This document shows positions 49,232 to 57,946 of a DNA stretch of 64,000 nt, one piece after another. How positions within the stretch are numbered: the stretch's first letter is position 1; every line of letters begins with the position of its first letter. The stretch lies in contig NZ_JAAORD010000001.1 in NCBI RefSeq assembly GCF_017696205.1, forward strand, positions 930,001-994,000. Direction: 5' to 3'. This DNA is from Prochlorococcus marinus XMU1402 (lineage in GTDB: Bacteria; Cyanobacteriota; Cyanobacteriia; PCC-6307; Cyanobiaceae). The position numbers and the translations under genes were made by a program. The notes beneath the pieces were generated by a model that saw only the letters and a program-made list of their open reading frames with translations, was not told the origin of the DNA and searched no databases.

Positions 49232-50173
49232 ATGCTTTTAAGTCGTGTAGCAGAATCTCTATATTGGATCAATCGTTATTTAGAACGTGCGGAAAACATA
49301 TCTCGTTTCGTGGAAGTAAGCGAAGCAATGTCATTAGATTGTCCACCAGGAAGTGCAGAACCTTGGCTCCCATTAATTGATGCATCCAGTGACAGAGAAT
49401 CTTTTGATAAAAGATTCCCGGAGAAAAAGCCTGATGACGTTATTAATTTTTTAATAAGAGATCGTTTAAACCCAAATAGCATAATTTCTTGCATTCAAAT
49501 GGCAAGAGAAAATGCAAGACAAATCAGAGATGTCATGACCACAGAAATGTGGGAACAGATTAATATTTTATATTGGAATATGCAAGAAGGAGAGGCAATA
49601 TGGAATAAACCAAGACAAGAACAATTAAGTGAAATCAGGAGGGAATGTCAGCTTTTTTATGGAATTACAGATGCGACTCTAAGCAAAGATCTTGCCTGGA
49701 GATTTAGCATTCTTGGAAGATTAATTGAAAGAGCTGACAAAACATCAAGGATTTTAGATGTTAAATATTATTTACTCCTACCCAGCTTAGATGAACTTGG
49801 AGGAGTTCTTGATGAGCTGCAATGGATTGCACTTTTACGTTCAGCTGGAGCTTATCAAATGTTTAGGAAAGCCGTGCAAAATTCTATAAAACCTAATTCA
49901 GTTGCGAGATTTCTTTTACTTGATCCAATTTTTCCTAGATCAGTAAGATACTGTCTTGATGGGATAAGCAATACTCTTAAAACAATAGATACCTCTCCAT
50001 CTACTGAAAATCCTTCGGAATTAGAATGCATGAGAGGTTTGCTTAAAGCAAAGTGGAGTTATATCAGAATTGAAGATATAATCAATGATGGTTTACATGA
50101 GGCAATCGATTCATTACAAATGGATTTAAATAAATTAAATGATCTCATTCAAGAAAAATATTTTATTAATTAA
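49232..50173 (+). CDS. Alpha-E domain protein (COG2307, DUF403)
   Basis: MLLSRVAESLYWINRYLERA is the family start and ARENARQIRDVMTTEMWEQI, SILGRLIERADKTSRILDVK and ECMRGLLKAKWSYIR follow, all helical. It begins one base after the ATP-grasp stop. It acts with its neighbours in an unidentified modification system. Confidence 0.93.
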   Translation: MLLSRVAESLYWINRYLERAENISRFVEVSEAMSLDCPPGSAEPWLPLIDASSDRESFDKRFPEKKPDDVINFLIRDRLNPNSIISCIQMARENARQIRDVMTTEMWEQINILYWNMQEGEAIWNKPRQEQLSEIRRECQLFYGITDATLSKDLAWRFSILGRLIERADKTSRILDVKYYLLLPSLDELGGVLDELQWIALLRSAGAYQMFRKAVQNSIKPNSVARFLLLDPIFPRSVRYCLDGISNTLKTIDTSPSTENPSELECMRGLLKAKWSYIRIEDIINDGLHEAIDSLQMDLNKLNDLIQEKYFIN

Positions 50174-50184
50174 TAAGTTTATTA

Positions 50185-51042
50185 ATGAGAATTAAATACA
50201 TTCACAAACTTGAATATAAATATGAAGACCCTGTTCAATTAGGCGAGCATAGATTATGTATAAAGCCAAGGTCAAATGGATTCCAAAAGCTAAAGAATTT
50301 TGAATTAAAAATAACCCCACAACCAGAAATTATTTATCCATTACTTGCTGCCAGCGGAGAAGAGATTAATAGAATCAGATTCAATGGATTAACAGATAAT
50401 TTAATTATTGAATCAATCAGCGAAGTTGAAACTATTAAGCATCCAAACATTATTGATGGAGTTAAAAATAGAGATTTATCATTACCTTTTTGTAGAAGCA
50501 TTATCAACAGAGATTTACAGGGAGCATTAGAAGGATGGATGCCTAATGGACAACACGATCCCTCTGCCGTAGAACTTGCCCAAGAAGCCTTAGCAGGAAG
50601 CATTAATAACGCATTATCATTTACCTACCAGTTAATAGAAATCATTCAAGATCGGGTTAAATATACCAAAAGACATACAGGTCCAGCATGGCCGGCCAGC
50701 AGAACACTTAGAGAACGTATAGGTTCATGCAGAGATTTAGCAATGCTGATGGTTGAAGCTTGCAGGTCCATAGGTATCCCAAGCAGGTTTGTAAGTGGTT
50801 ATCATTTTGAAGATCCGTTACCATCTGAGTTGGATTTACACGCTTGGGCCGAACTATATATTCCAGGTGCTGGTTGGAGAGGTTTTGATCCCAGCGGAAA
50901 AGGATTAATAGATGATAGATATTTAACATTGGTATCTTCTTCAAAATCTAATTTAACTTCTGTAATAACAGGAAACTTTACAGGAAAAAATAATTTAGAA
51001 AATACTTTATCCTGGGAAATCAAACCTCTTGAAATCAAATAA
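50185..51042 (+). CDS. Transglutaminase-like cysteine peptidase (COG1305)
   Basis: An N-terminal beta domain (RIKYIHKLEYKYEDPVQLGE, bacterial transglutaminase N type) precedes the catalytic core: Cys in GSCRDLAMLMVEACRSIGIP, His in DLHAWAELYIPGAGWRGFDP and the following Asp. It completes the ATP-grasp/alpha-E/transglutaminase trio and likely acts as a peptidase or amide-transferring enzyme in the same cellular process. Confidence 0.92.
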   Translation: MRIKYIHKLEYKYEDPVQLGEHRLCIKPRSNGFQKLKNFELKITPQPEIIYPLLAASGEEINRIRFNGLTDNLIIESISEVETIKHPNIIDGVKNRDLSLPFCRSIINRDLQGALEGWMPNGQHDPSAVELAQEALAGSINNALSFTYQLIEIIQDRVKYTKRHTGPAWPASRTLRERIGSCRDLAMLMVEACRSIGIPSRFVSGYHFEDPLPSELDLHAWAELYIPGAGWRGFDPSGKGLIDDRYLTLVSSSKSNLTSVITGNFTGKNNLENTLSWEIKPLEIK

Positions 51043-51167
51043 ACACTAAATTTTTACTCTTTCAAATAACAAAACAATCTAATTAATAATATGTTTCTTT
51101 TTTAGTGTTAATTGATACGTTCTTGGATATATATATCTGTTTTCATTTGTGTAATCTTTAAAGAAAA

Positions 51168-51689
51168 TTGAACTCAAGTTTAGAAATTCCAGTTATCAAA
51201 TCAAACAAATCGAAAATGTTTGAATTGATAAGTTATGAAAAATTTCGCGATACAAAAGATGTAAGATTTTTTGATATTAGTGTTAATGAATCAAACTATA
51301 GAGATCTAGTGATTCACAGTGGGCCTGCAGTTAGTCCTCCAAATGATGAAGATTTTAATAATTGGCAATTTTACATACATCACAATCAAGAGGATAATCT
51401 ATTAGCTATCTCCGGGGGAAGAACATTTTTCCTTGTAAATTTTGGCTGGGATTATCCTTTTTATAAAGTTAGATTAGAATCTTGCGGATATATTCTAAGG
51501 ATACCTAGAGGAACTTTTCATAGATCAGTATCCGACGAAAACGGTTCCATAGTTTTAAATCAAGCCATTAGAGATGAAGGCGGTACAGTTGAATCTGAAT
51601 TCAAGGTAACGAATAGCAAAGATAATAAAAAACTTCTAGATTGTATAACTAATTTAGAACCTAGATTTAAAATTTATAGTGTTAAATAA
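51168..51689 (+). CDS. Cupin-like protein (173 aa)
   Basis: The two strands WQFYIHHNQEDNLLAISGGR and GYILRIPRGTFHRSVSDENG have the spacing and His/Glu/Pro pattern of a cupin barrel. The start is TTG at 51168, with an ATG at 51216 as the alternative. I have no named family and the metal site is incomplete. Confidence 0.55.
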   Translation: MNSSLEIPVIKSNKSKMFELISYEKFRDTKDVRFFDISVNESNYRDLVIHSGPAVSPPNDEDFNNWQFYIHHNQEDNLLAISGGRTFFLVNFGWDYPFYKVRLESCGYILRIPRGTFHRSVSDENGSIVLNQAIRDEGGTVESEFKVTNSKDNKKLLDCITNLEPRFKIYSVK

Positions 51690-51772
51690 TCTTAAAAAGG
51701 AGTTCCAAATTTATATATCAATTTTAAAAATTATCTAATTGTTATAAAATAATAATATTCGGATTATCTAGT

Positions 51773-52291
51773 ATGAAATTTTTTAGTTTTTTAAAATATC
51801 TTTTATGCATAACTTTTTCTTTCTTAGTTTTATCCTCTCCAGTTTTTGCTGGGGCAAATGTAGCTGTTAAAGGCGAGGGAGATGAAGTTCCAAGTTATGT
51901 AAGATCTAATATTACAGGGTTTGATTTCCATGGAGAGGATCTTCATTTGTCATCTATAGCTGGAGCAGTTGCGAGAGACGCAGATTTTAGTGATGTTGAT
52001 TTACATGGGACAACCTTGACCCTATCTGATTTAAAAGGTTCTAATTTAAATGGAATCGACCTGACCGATACTCTTTCTGATCGAGTTAATTTCCAAAAAA
52101 CAGATCTTAGAAATGCTGTTCTAATAAATATGATCGCATCGGGTAGCAGTTTTGCAGGAGCTCAAATAGAAGGAGCAGATTTTTCTTACGCTATTCTTGA
52201 CAGCGAAGATCAAAGAAATCTTTGTGAAATTGCTGATGGGATCAATCCAACAACGGGCGTTTCAACAAGAGAAAGTCTTGAATGTAGTTAG
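51773..52291 (+). CDS. Secreted pentapeptide-repeat protein
   Basis: A signal peptide (YLLCITFSFLVLSSPVFAGA) is followed by about nine A(D/N)LXX-type units: ARDADFSDVDLHGTTLTLSD, then KGSNLNGIDLTD and KTDLRNAVLINMIAS, forming a right-handed beta-helix. Such lumenal proteins are common in cyanobacterial thylakoids. The last ~25 residues (CEIADGINPTTGVSTRESLE) carry two Cys. Confidence 0.88.
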   Translation: MKFFSFLKYLLCITFSFLVLSSPVFAGANVAVKGEGDEVPSYVRSNITGFDFHGEDLHLSSIAGAVARDADFSDVDLHGTTLTLSDLKGSNLNGIDLTDTLSDRVNFQKTDLRNAVLINMIASGSSFAGAQIEGADFSYAILDSEDQRNLCEIADGINPTTGVSTRESLECS

Positions 52292-52300
52292 GAATAAAAA

Positions 52301-52654
52301 TTATAAGTAAACTTTTTTTCCATTATTAAATTTATAAATTCTTTGTTCATCATCTTGAAAAATCATTTCACCATTTAATTTGGATTTCTTAAATTTTGAC
52401 AGTCTTGCTCTGTGTATATTGGATTTTCTATTAATATTTTCTTCATTATCATAAAGCCCGATATAAATATTTAAATTAGGATTCGAAAAGGTTTTTTCTT
52501 CCTCCCTCAAAAAAATTCTTTCAATATTTGTTTGAGTGCTCTGCAGTTTATTTTTAAATTTATCTAATTTTAGATTCTTTGGATTTTTAGATTTAATTTT
52601 TTTGTAGACAAAAAAAATAACTCCTAAAATTAGAAAAAATAAAACTATTTTCAT
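52301..52654 (-). CDS. Hypothetical membrane-anchored protein (117 aa)
   Basis: An N-terminal helix (MKIVLFFLILGVIFFVYKKI) anchors a Lys/Asn-rich soluble part with a beta-like end (GEMIFQDDEQRIYKFNNGKK). It follows the next gene by 3 bp. Not recognised. Confidence 0.5.
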   Translation of the reverse strand: MKIVLFFLILGVIFFVYKKIKSKNPKNLKLDKFKNKLQSTQTNIERIFLREEEKTFSNPNLNIYIGLYDNEENINRKSNIHRARLSKFKKSKLNGEMIFQDDEQRIYKFNNGKKVYL

Positions 52655-52657
52655 TAC

Positions 52658-52849
52658 CTATTTAATTTTTATTTGTATATCTACCCCTAAATTACTTTTA
52701 GTAGTTAATATTTCTTTTTTTAAGAATCCATAAGAAAAAATTCTAGATAAAGTTTTCAAAGATTTAAAAACTAAAAAAACAGTAAATAAAAAGAGAACAA
52801 TAATGTTTTCTATAAGAATATTTTTATTTTTATTATCTAAATTGCTCAT
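52658..52849 (-). CDS. Small membrane protein (63 aa)
   Basis: A helix (LIENIIVLFLFTVFLVFKSL) between a polar start and a basic C-terminus (KKEILTTKSNLGVDIQIKIK). It is immediately upstream of the 117-residue gene and 16 bp downstream of the PfkB kinase. Not recognised. Confidence 0.5.
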   Translation of the reverse strand: MSNLDNKNKNILIENIIVLFLFTVFLVFKSLKTLSRIFSYGFLKKEILTTKSNLGVDIQIKIK

Positions 52850-52865
52850 ATAAATCTTAAATTAA

Positions 52866-53735
52866 TTATTTTTCATCACTATTTGCATATGGTCCGAAAA
52901 ATTCACTGGCGTCTCTTCCCATTACTTTAGCAAGATTTAAACTTTTATCTATATCCCATTTAGATGCCATTCCATAAAGAATCCCAGCAGCAAAAGAATC
53001 GCCACATCCATAAGAGTCAACCTTTAATTTTTTGTTTTTAAGAGCCTTATATCTTCCTCCTGGGAATAGTATGCCTCCCTTCTCACCCTCGGTTTTAATA
53101 GTATATTTGGGTTTTAAAGATAAATCAGAAAAAGAAAAAACTTCCCCGGGGTCAAGATTACTGCCTACTAATCCATCTAAAAGAACATTTGATTTATTAA
53201 TTGTGTTTAATCCCACCCTTGGAGTTGTACACAGTATTGAAGCTGATCTAGCCATTTTAAAAATCTCTGAATCAGATGCTGTAATAAAAATTCCGTCCAT
53301 TTTTTTTAAAATATTCCATTCCAACTTGTCTTTATGAGTTGGAGCTAACCTTTCACCAATAACTGTTATTGCTCTTTCACCTTGAGAGTCAATTAAACTA
53401 AATCCTCTTCTAGTTGGTTTATCACGCCAAGCTACATGCAACTTAATTCCCATATTTGAGAGAATCTTGAAACACTTCTCTCCATATTCATCATTACCTA
53501 ATGACGTAAAAAAATGAATTTGGTTTAAAGTTAAATCAGAAAGTATTTTTGCGATAATGGAGCCACCACCAGCTGGATACTCAAAGGACTTTTCAGAATG
53601 AGAAATGACTCCGGATTTTGGTAATTGATCAACCTTTAAGAAATTTATCCACTCAACATGACCAATCACGGCAAAATTTAAATTTCCCTTTTTAAATTTA
53701 TAGTCTTCAACTTTATTATTGTTTTCAACAACCAT
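52866..53735 (-). CDS. PfkB family carbohydrate kinase
   Basis: The ribokinase fold is seen as FAVIGHVEWINFLKVDQLPK at the N-terminus, the early GGGSIIAKILSDL and the catalytic GCGDSFAAGILYGMA near the C-terminus, with Cys where most members have Ala in GAGD. Length 289 is normal. The sugar or nucleoside substrate cannot be read from the sequence. Confidence 0.88.
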   Translation of the reverse strand: MVVENNNKVEDYKFKKGNLNFAVIGHVEWINFLKVDQLPKSGVISHSEKSFEYPAGGGSIIAKILSDLTLNQIHFFTSLGNDEYGEKCFKILSNMGIKLHVAWRDKPTRRGFSLIDSQGERAITVIGERLAPTHKDKLEWNILKKMDGIFITASDSEIFKMARSASILCTTPRVGLNTINKSNVLLDGLVGSNLDPGEVFSFSDLSLKPKYTIKTEGEKGGILFPGGRYKALKNKKLKVDSYGCGDSFAAGILYGMASKWDIDKSLNLAKVMGRDASEFFGPYANSDEK

Positions 53736-53776
53736 GGGCTTTTAAATACTATTATTAAAAGAAATATTTTTGACAA

Positions 53777-54148
53777 GTGAATTCATTTAACATTTTAAAA
53801 GATAATAAACAGATACTATCTTATCTTTACCTTTTTCTATCAATTTTAGGTGCTGTACTGCCAATGATGGCAAATTTCGAATTTGCTAGGGAATATGGAA
53901 ACAGCTTTGATATAAATAACTTCATTTCTTTAGCGAATGCAAACCCTGCAGCTCAGTCAATTTCTAGAGACTTATTAGTAGGTGCAAGCGCTATTTTTAT
54001 ATGGATTGTAAATGAATCAAAAAAACTAAACATGAAGAATATGTGGGTTGTATACATTGGAACTTTTCTTATAGCCTTCGCATTCTCTGCACCTTTTTTC
54101 TTATTTCTAAGAGAGAGAAGAATTATTGAATTAGAAAGGATTAATTAA
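53777..54148 (+). CDS. DUF2834 family membrane protein
   Basis: Three or four hydrophobic segments and the DUF2834 motif: YLYLFLSILGAVLPMMANFE, then NANPAAQSISRDLLVGASAI and FAFSAPFFLFLRER. The start is GTG at 53777. Its end overlaps the convergent MFS gene by 4 bp. Function unknown. Confidence 0.8.
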   Translation: MNSFNILKDNKQILSYLYLFLSILGAVLPMMANFEFAREYGNSFDINNFISLANANPAAQSISRDLLVGASAIFIWIVNESKKLNMKNMWVVYIGTFLIAFAFSAPFFLFLRERRIIELERIN

Positions 54149-55374
54149 AATAATCTCTTAAATAGAATTGCAAATGCAATAAAGCAACAACATGAAATGG
54201 AAAGCCAGATTATTGAAGCATAACCAAATATATCTAATATTCGACCCGAAATAAATGGTCCAAAAAAATAACCCATAGCGAAACATTGTGATAATAGAGC
54301 AAGTGCAAAACCTTTTTTGTTTGAAGGAGCTATTCTGAATACGACATCTGTTGATGTTGGAAGAAATGAAGCAGTCCCTAAACTTACTAATATCAATGAA
54401 AAAGAAATTAAATAAAAAGCTGGGATTTTTAGATAACTAGAAATAAATAATAAAAATGAAGCGAAAGAGAAATTTATTAAACTAAATTTCAAGCCATATA
54501 ATCTTCCTTTCTTAGATATCCACGAACCGACAGGCCATTGTAAAAACAACAATAAAATTAACTGAATAGAAATTATAAGACTAATAATTTCTTTGCTTAA
54601 TGCATTGCGATAAAATCCACCTTTAACAAGATCCAGAGGCAAAGTTACTTGAATCAGAGCTAAAGAGGTAGTTATCAATAAAATAGATAAAATTATTATT
54701 GTTGAATTCTTATTCCATTTCAATTGTCCCTGATTAATTGGATCTACTAATTTTTTTTGGAAATTTTCTAAGTTACTTTTAATAGAAGAACTATTTCTAG
54801 ATATTAAATATACGATAACTATCATGCAAAATATATCATTAATAAAAATTGATTTAAAATACAAAAAATTTGTCATATACCCCCCTAAGAATACCCCTAG
54901 AAATATTCCTAAAGCCTCTGAACTTCTAACAAGAGCATACGCTTTGCGTGTTTCGATAGGATAGCAAAAATAGGGTACCCCAAACTCGGCAGCAGGCCAA
55001 TATATTCCTGCAGCAGCCCCAACAAGTGATTGTCCAATTATGTACAAAAAAGTATCTATAGAAAAAATGAGGCATAAGCTAGCGGCAATACTTAGTATTG
55101 AAGAAGAAATTATTGGAAATTGTATTTTCCCTGTTTTATTAAGATAATTACCTGTAAAGAGTCTTGTTAGAGTTCCAATTATTGCTGAAATGGTAAACCC
55201 CAAGCCAATATCTGTTGCCGATAATCCTAGGTTATTAAAAATAAGTGATGTTAAATAAATAACACCTCCTGCTCCAAATGCAGCGAAAAATCTTATCTTG
55301 GTTATTAACCTCAAATGATATGGAAACTGAATCCACCAATTTTTGCTAATTTTTAAACTATTTGGACTAATCAC
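54145..55374 (-). CDS. Major facilitator superfamily transporter
   Basis: A 409-residue membrane protein of about 12 segments with MFS landmarks: GFTISAIIGTLTRLFTGNYL, the A-type loop PAAEFGVPYFCYPIETRKAY, and a second-half loop ending WPVGSWISKKGR. GTG at 55374 is the only start near the edge of the frame and lies 2 bp from the GTG of the divergent hydrolase gene. Substrate unknown. Confidence 0.85.
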   Translation of the reverse strand: MISPNSLKISKNWWIQFPYHLRLITKIRFFAAFGAGGVIYLTSLIFNNLGLSATDIGLGFTISAIIGTLTRLFTGNYLNKTGKIQFPIISSSILSIAASLCLIFSIDTFLYIIGQSLVGAAAGIYWPAAEFGVPYFCYPIETRKAYALVRSSEALGIFLGVFLGGYMTNFLYFKSIFINDIFCMIVIVYLISRNSSSIKSNLENFQKKLVDPINQGQLKWNKNSTIIILSILLITTSLALIQVTLPLDLVKGGFYRNALSKEIISLIISIQLILLLFLQWPVGSWISKKGRLYGLKFSLINFSFASFLLFISSYLKIPAFYLISFSLILVSLGTASFLPTSTDVVFRIAPSNKKGFALALLSQCFAMGYFFGPFISGRILDIFGYASIIWLSISCCCFIAFAILFKRLF

Positions 55375-55376
55375 AA

Positions 55377-56927
55377 GTGAAATACATTTTTATAATTTTT
55401 TTTAGTTTTTGTGGTTTATTTTTTAATAATGGTTTAAAGGCTGCTGAAAAGATAAATATTAAGTTTGAAGAGATGGAAATCCCTCTTACTATAGAACAAT
55501 TATCAAAATTAGAAAAATACAAAGATGATTCAACAGAATTATTAGATTGGTTAAAAAAAAATGGATTAATAAGAGTTTTTGAATTATCAAAATTTTTAGA
55601 ATTTCCAGTTTTCAAAGAAGAGGGATTAAATAGAGAAATATTAAGAAGTTGGATAGGACGTAAAATTCTTACAGAATTAAGCAAAAGCATTAAAGTTCCA
55701 AATGACAATAATGGAACAGAAATATATAACACTATAGAAAATTTATTAGATCAAAAAAAAGAAGTTTCAACTTTAGAAATCATAAAGGCATTACCATCTA
55801 AAGAAATTTCACTAGATATTGATAATTTAATTTTAATAATTTCATCTTGGAAAAATGAATTATCAATGCAACAAGAACTTTTATCCAAATTAAATAAACT
55901 TGAAAAAACGAACCATAATTCCTTTAAAAATACTAAAAAAGAATCAACTCAAGATCTAATTAAAATTGATAAAAAAATTTATGCCCCTCACCGAGTAAAA
56001 CCTTTCGAAATTGAAATATGGAAAAACAATAAAACAAAAAATGATAAAGAACTGGTAATTTTTATGCCAGGACTTGGAGGCGAAATTGATAATTTCAAAT
56101 GGATAGGCAACGAATTGGCTAAAAGAGGTTGGCCAATATTATTCATAGATCATAGAGGGAGTAATTTAGATTCATTCATAGAAGTTCTTGAAGGTAAGGA
56201 AACAATACCAGGAAGTGCAGATTTTTTCTTATATAGAATTAAAGATTTAGATGCTGTATTAAAAGCTCATGAAAATGGCGAATTTGATTTACCTAATGAT
56301 TCTTATATTTTAATGGGGCATTCACTTGGTGCTTTAATAGCACTTTTACATGAAGGGAAAAAACCTACTGATCAACTAGAGAAGAAATGTGATTCGGCGT
56401 TGAAAGACTTTGCTGTAACAAATTTATCTAAATTACTTCAATGTCAGTTGAGCGAAATACCATTCCCTAAGAAAAATAACACTAATAAGGCCAGTGCGAT
56501 AATTGGATTTAATTCATTTGGCAGTCTATTGTGGCCGACAGAAAAAAATTCTGGTATAGAGATACCGACTCTTCTGATAGGTGGTACATATGACCTTATT
56601 ACACCGTTAATGAATGAACAATTTAGAGTTTTTACCGCTTTAAATAATCCATCAAATAGATTTCTAATTATTGAAGGAGCAAGTCATTTCTCTCCAATAA
56701 GAATTAATAATAGTTATAAAGAAAATAATGACGTCTTCAAAATAAGTGATTCTTTTATTGGTTCAGAGCCAATATTAGTACAAGATTTATCTGCGAAATT
56801 TATCGTTGAATTTTTAAAAAATATTAAAGAAAAAAAGATCCCTACAGTAGTTAAAAACCAAAGAGATTTGGGACTTAATTTCCATCTTTTAGATCTTAAA
56901 ACAATAAAAGAAATTTCCGAAAATTAG
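55377..56927 (+). CDS. Alpha/beta hydrolase with N-terminal DUF1400 region
   Basis: GTG at 55377 starts a signal peptide (MKYIFIIFFSFCGLFFNNGL to KAAEK). Residues 24-200 match the DUF1400 layout (INIKFEEMEIPLTIEQLSKL). The hydrolase core has LVIFMPGLGGEIDNFKWIGN, the nucleophile elbow LMGHSLGALIALLHEGKK, Asp in the TYDLITPLMNEQF region and His in EGASHFSPI. An exported esterase or lipase is likely. It overlaps the convergent ABC permease by 4 bp. Confidence 0.88.
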   Translation: MKYIFIIFFSFCGLFFNNGLKAAEKINIKFEEMEIPLTIEQLSKLEKYKDDSTELLDWLKKNGLIRVFELSKFLEFPVFKEEGLNREILRSWIGRKILTELSKSIKVPNDNNGTEIYNTIENLLDQKKEVSTLEIIKALPSKEISLDIDNLILIISSWKNELSMQQELLSKLNKLEKTNHNSFKNTKKESTQDLIKIDKKIYAPHRVKPFEIEIWKNNKTKNDKELVIFMPGLGGEIDNFKWIGNELAKRGWPILFIDHRGSNLDSFIEVLEGKETIPGSADFFLYRIKDLDAVLKAHENGEFDLPNDSYILMGHSLGALIALLHEGKKPTDQLEKKCDSALKDFAVTNLSKLLQCQLSEIPFPKKNNTNKASAIIGFNSFGSLLWPTEKNSGIEIPTLLIGGTYDLITPLMNEQFRVFTALNNPSNRFLIIEGASHFSPIRINNSYKENNDVFKISDSFIGSEPILVQDLSAKFIVEFLKNIKEKKIPTVVKNQRDLGLNFHLLDLKTIKEISEN

Positions 56928-57946
56928 TACTCTATTCTTGGATCTAAATAGGCAATTAAAATATCCACGAAGAGATTTAAAGAGACTATTAACATAGAGG
57001 TAAAAATTACAATTCCTTGAACCAATGTATAGTCTCTTTGAGAAATAGCTTCATGTAATCTTAAAGCTATACCTGGCCAGGAAAAAGTTACCTCAAACAA
57101 TAAAGCACCTCCTGCTAATGAGGCCATAGTCAAGCCAGAAATAGTGACAATTGGCAATAGAGCATTAGGCAATGCATGGTTTAAAAATATTTTATTCCTT
57201 GATATTCCTCTACATAAAGCAGCATTTACATAATCACTTTTTAATGTCTTATCCAAATTTACTCTTAATGAGCGGCTGAATATACCACTTAATAAAAAGC
57301 CAAGGGTAATCGAAGGAAGTGCGAGATGATAAAGGCTATCTTTCAAAGCAATAAAATTATTTGAAAGAATACTATCTAAAACAAGAAACCCTGTAATTTG
57401 AGGTTGTTGCTGAAATATTGGAAATCTACCACCAATAGGAGAAATATTAAAGAATACAGAAAATAATAATTGCGCTAACATTGCACCCCAAAAAGGAGGG
57501 ATCGCATATGTAGCAATTCCTAATATTCTCGTAATATAATCAGTCTTTTTCCCTCTATTTCTCAATCCAATTAATCCCAATGGGAATCCTATTAGTAGGG
57601 CACTTAATATTGAAAAGAAACCAAGCTCAAGACTTGCAGGCAACGACTTAAGAATAATATTTAGGACTGGCTCTTGGGTACTAAGAGATTGGCCAAAATC
57701 TAAGTACAATATATTTTTAATATATGAAAAATATTGATTTATTAAAGGTTCATTTAGCCCCAATTTATTTCTTAAAAGTTCCCTAGAAACCTCATCTGCA
57801 CCAGATCCAAGTATTGCATCGACAGGATCGCCTGGTGCAACTCTTAATAAAATAAAAACTAATGAAGAAATTATCCATAACATTATGGGTATTAATGAAA
57901 TTTTTAATAGGGAATAATTTAGTAGTTTATTTAAATTTCTACTCAT
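56924..57946 (-). CDS. Peptide-type ABC transporter permease (DppB/OppB family)
   Basis: A 340-residue permease of the BPD type with about six segments: LVFILLRVAPGDPVDAILGS in the first loop and ALLPIVTISGLTMASLAGGALLF in the EAA coupling region. No second permease or ATPase is adjacent. It overlaps the binding-protein gene by 8 bp. Confidence 0.9.
   Translation of the reverse strand: MSRNLNKLLNYSLLKISLIPIMLWIISSLVFILLRVAPGDPVDAILGSGADEVSRELLRNKLGLNEPLINQYFSYIKNILYLDFGQSLSTQEPVLNIILKSLPASLELGFFSILSALLIGFPLGLIGLRNRGKKTDYITRILGIATYAIPPFWGAMLAQLLFSVFFNISPIGGRFPIFQQQPQITGFLVLDSILSNNFIALKDSLYHLALPSITLGFLLSGIFSRSLRVNLDKTLKSDYVNAALCRGISRNKIFLNHALPNALLPIVTISGLTMASLAGGALLFEVTFSWPGIALRLHEAISQRDYTLVQGIVIFTSMLIVSLNLFVDILIAYLDPRIEY

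Noticed and set aside
50334-51038. Three minus-strand frames of 78-89 residues
   Set aside because: All are shadows of the transglutaminase gene, whose catalytic motifs fix the coding strand.
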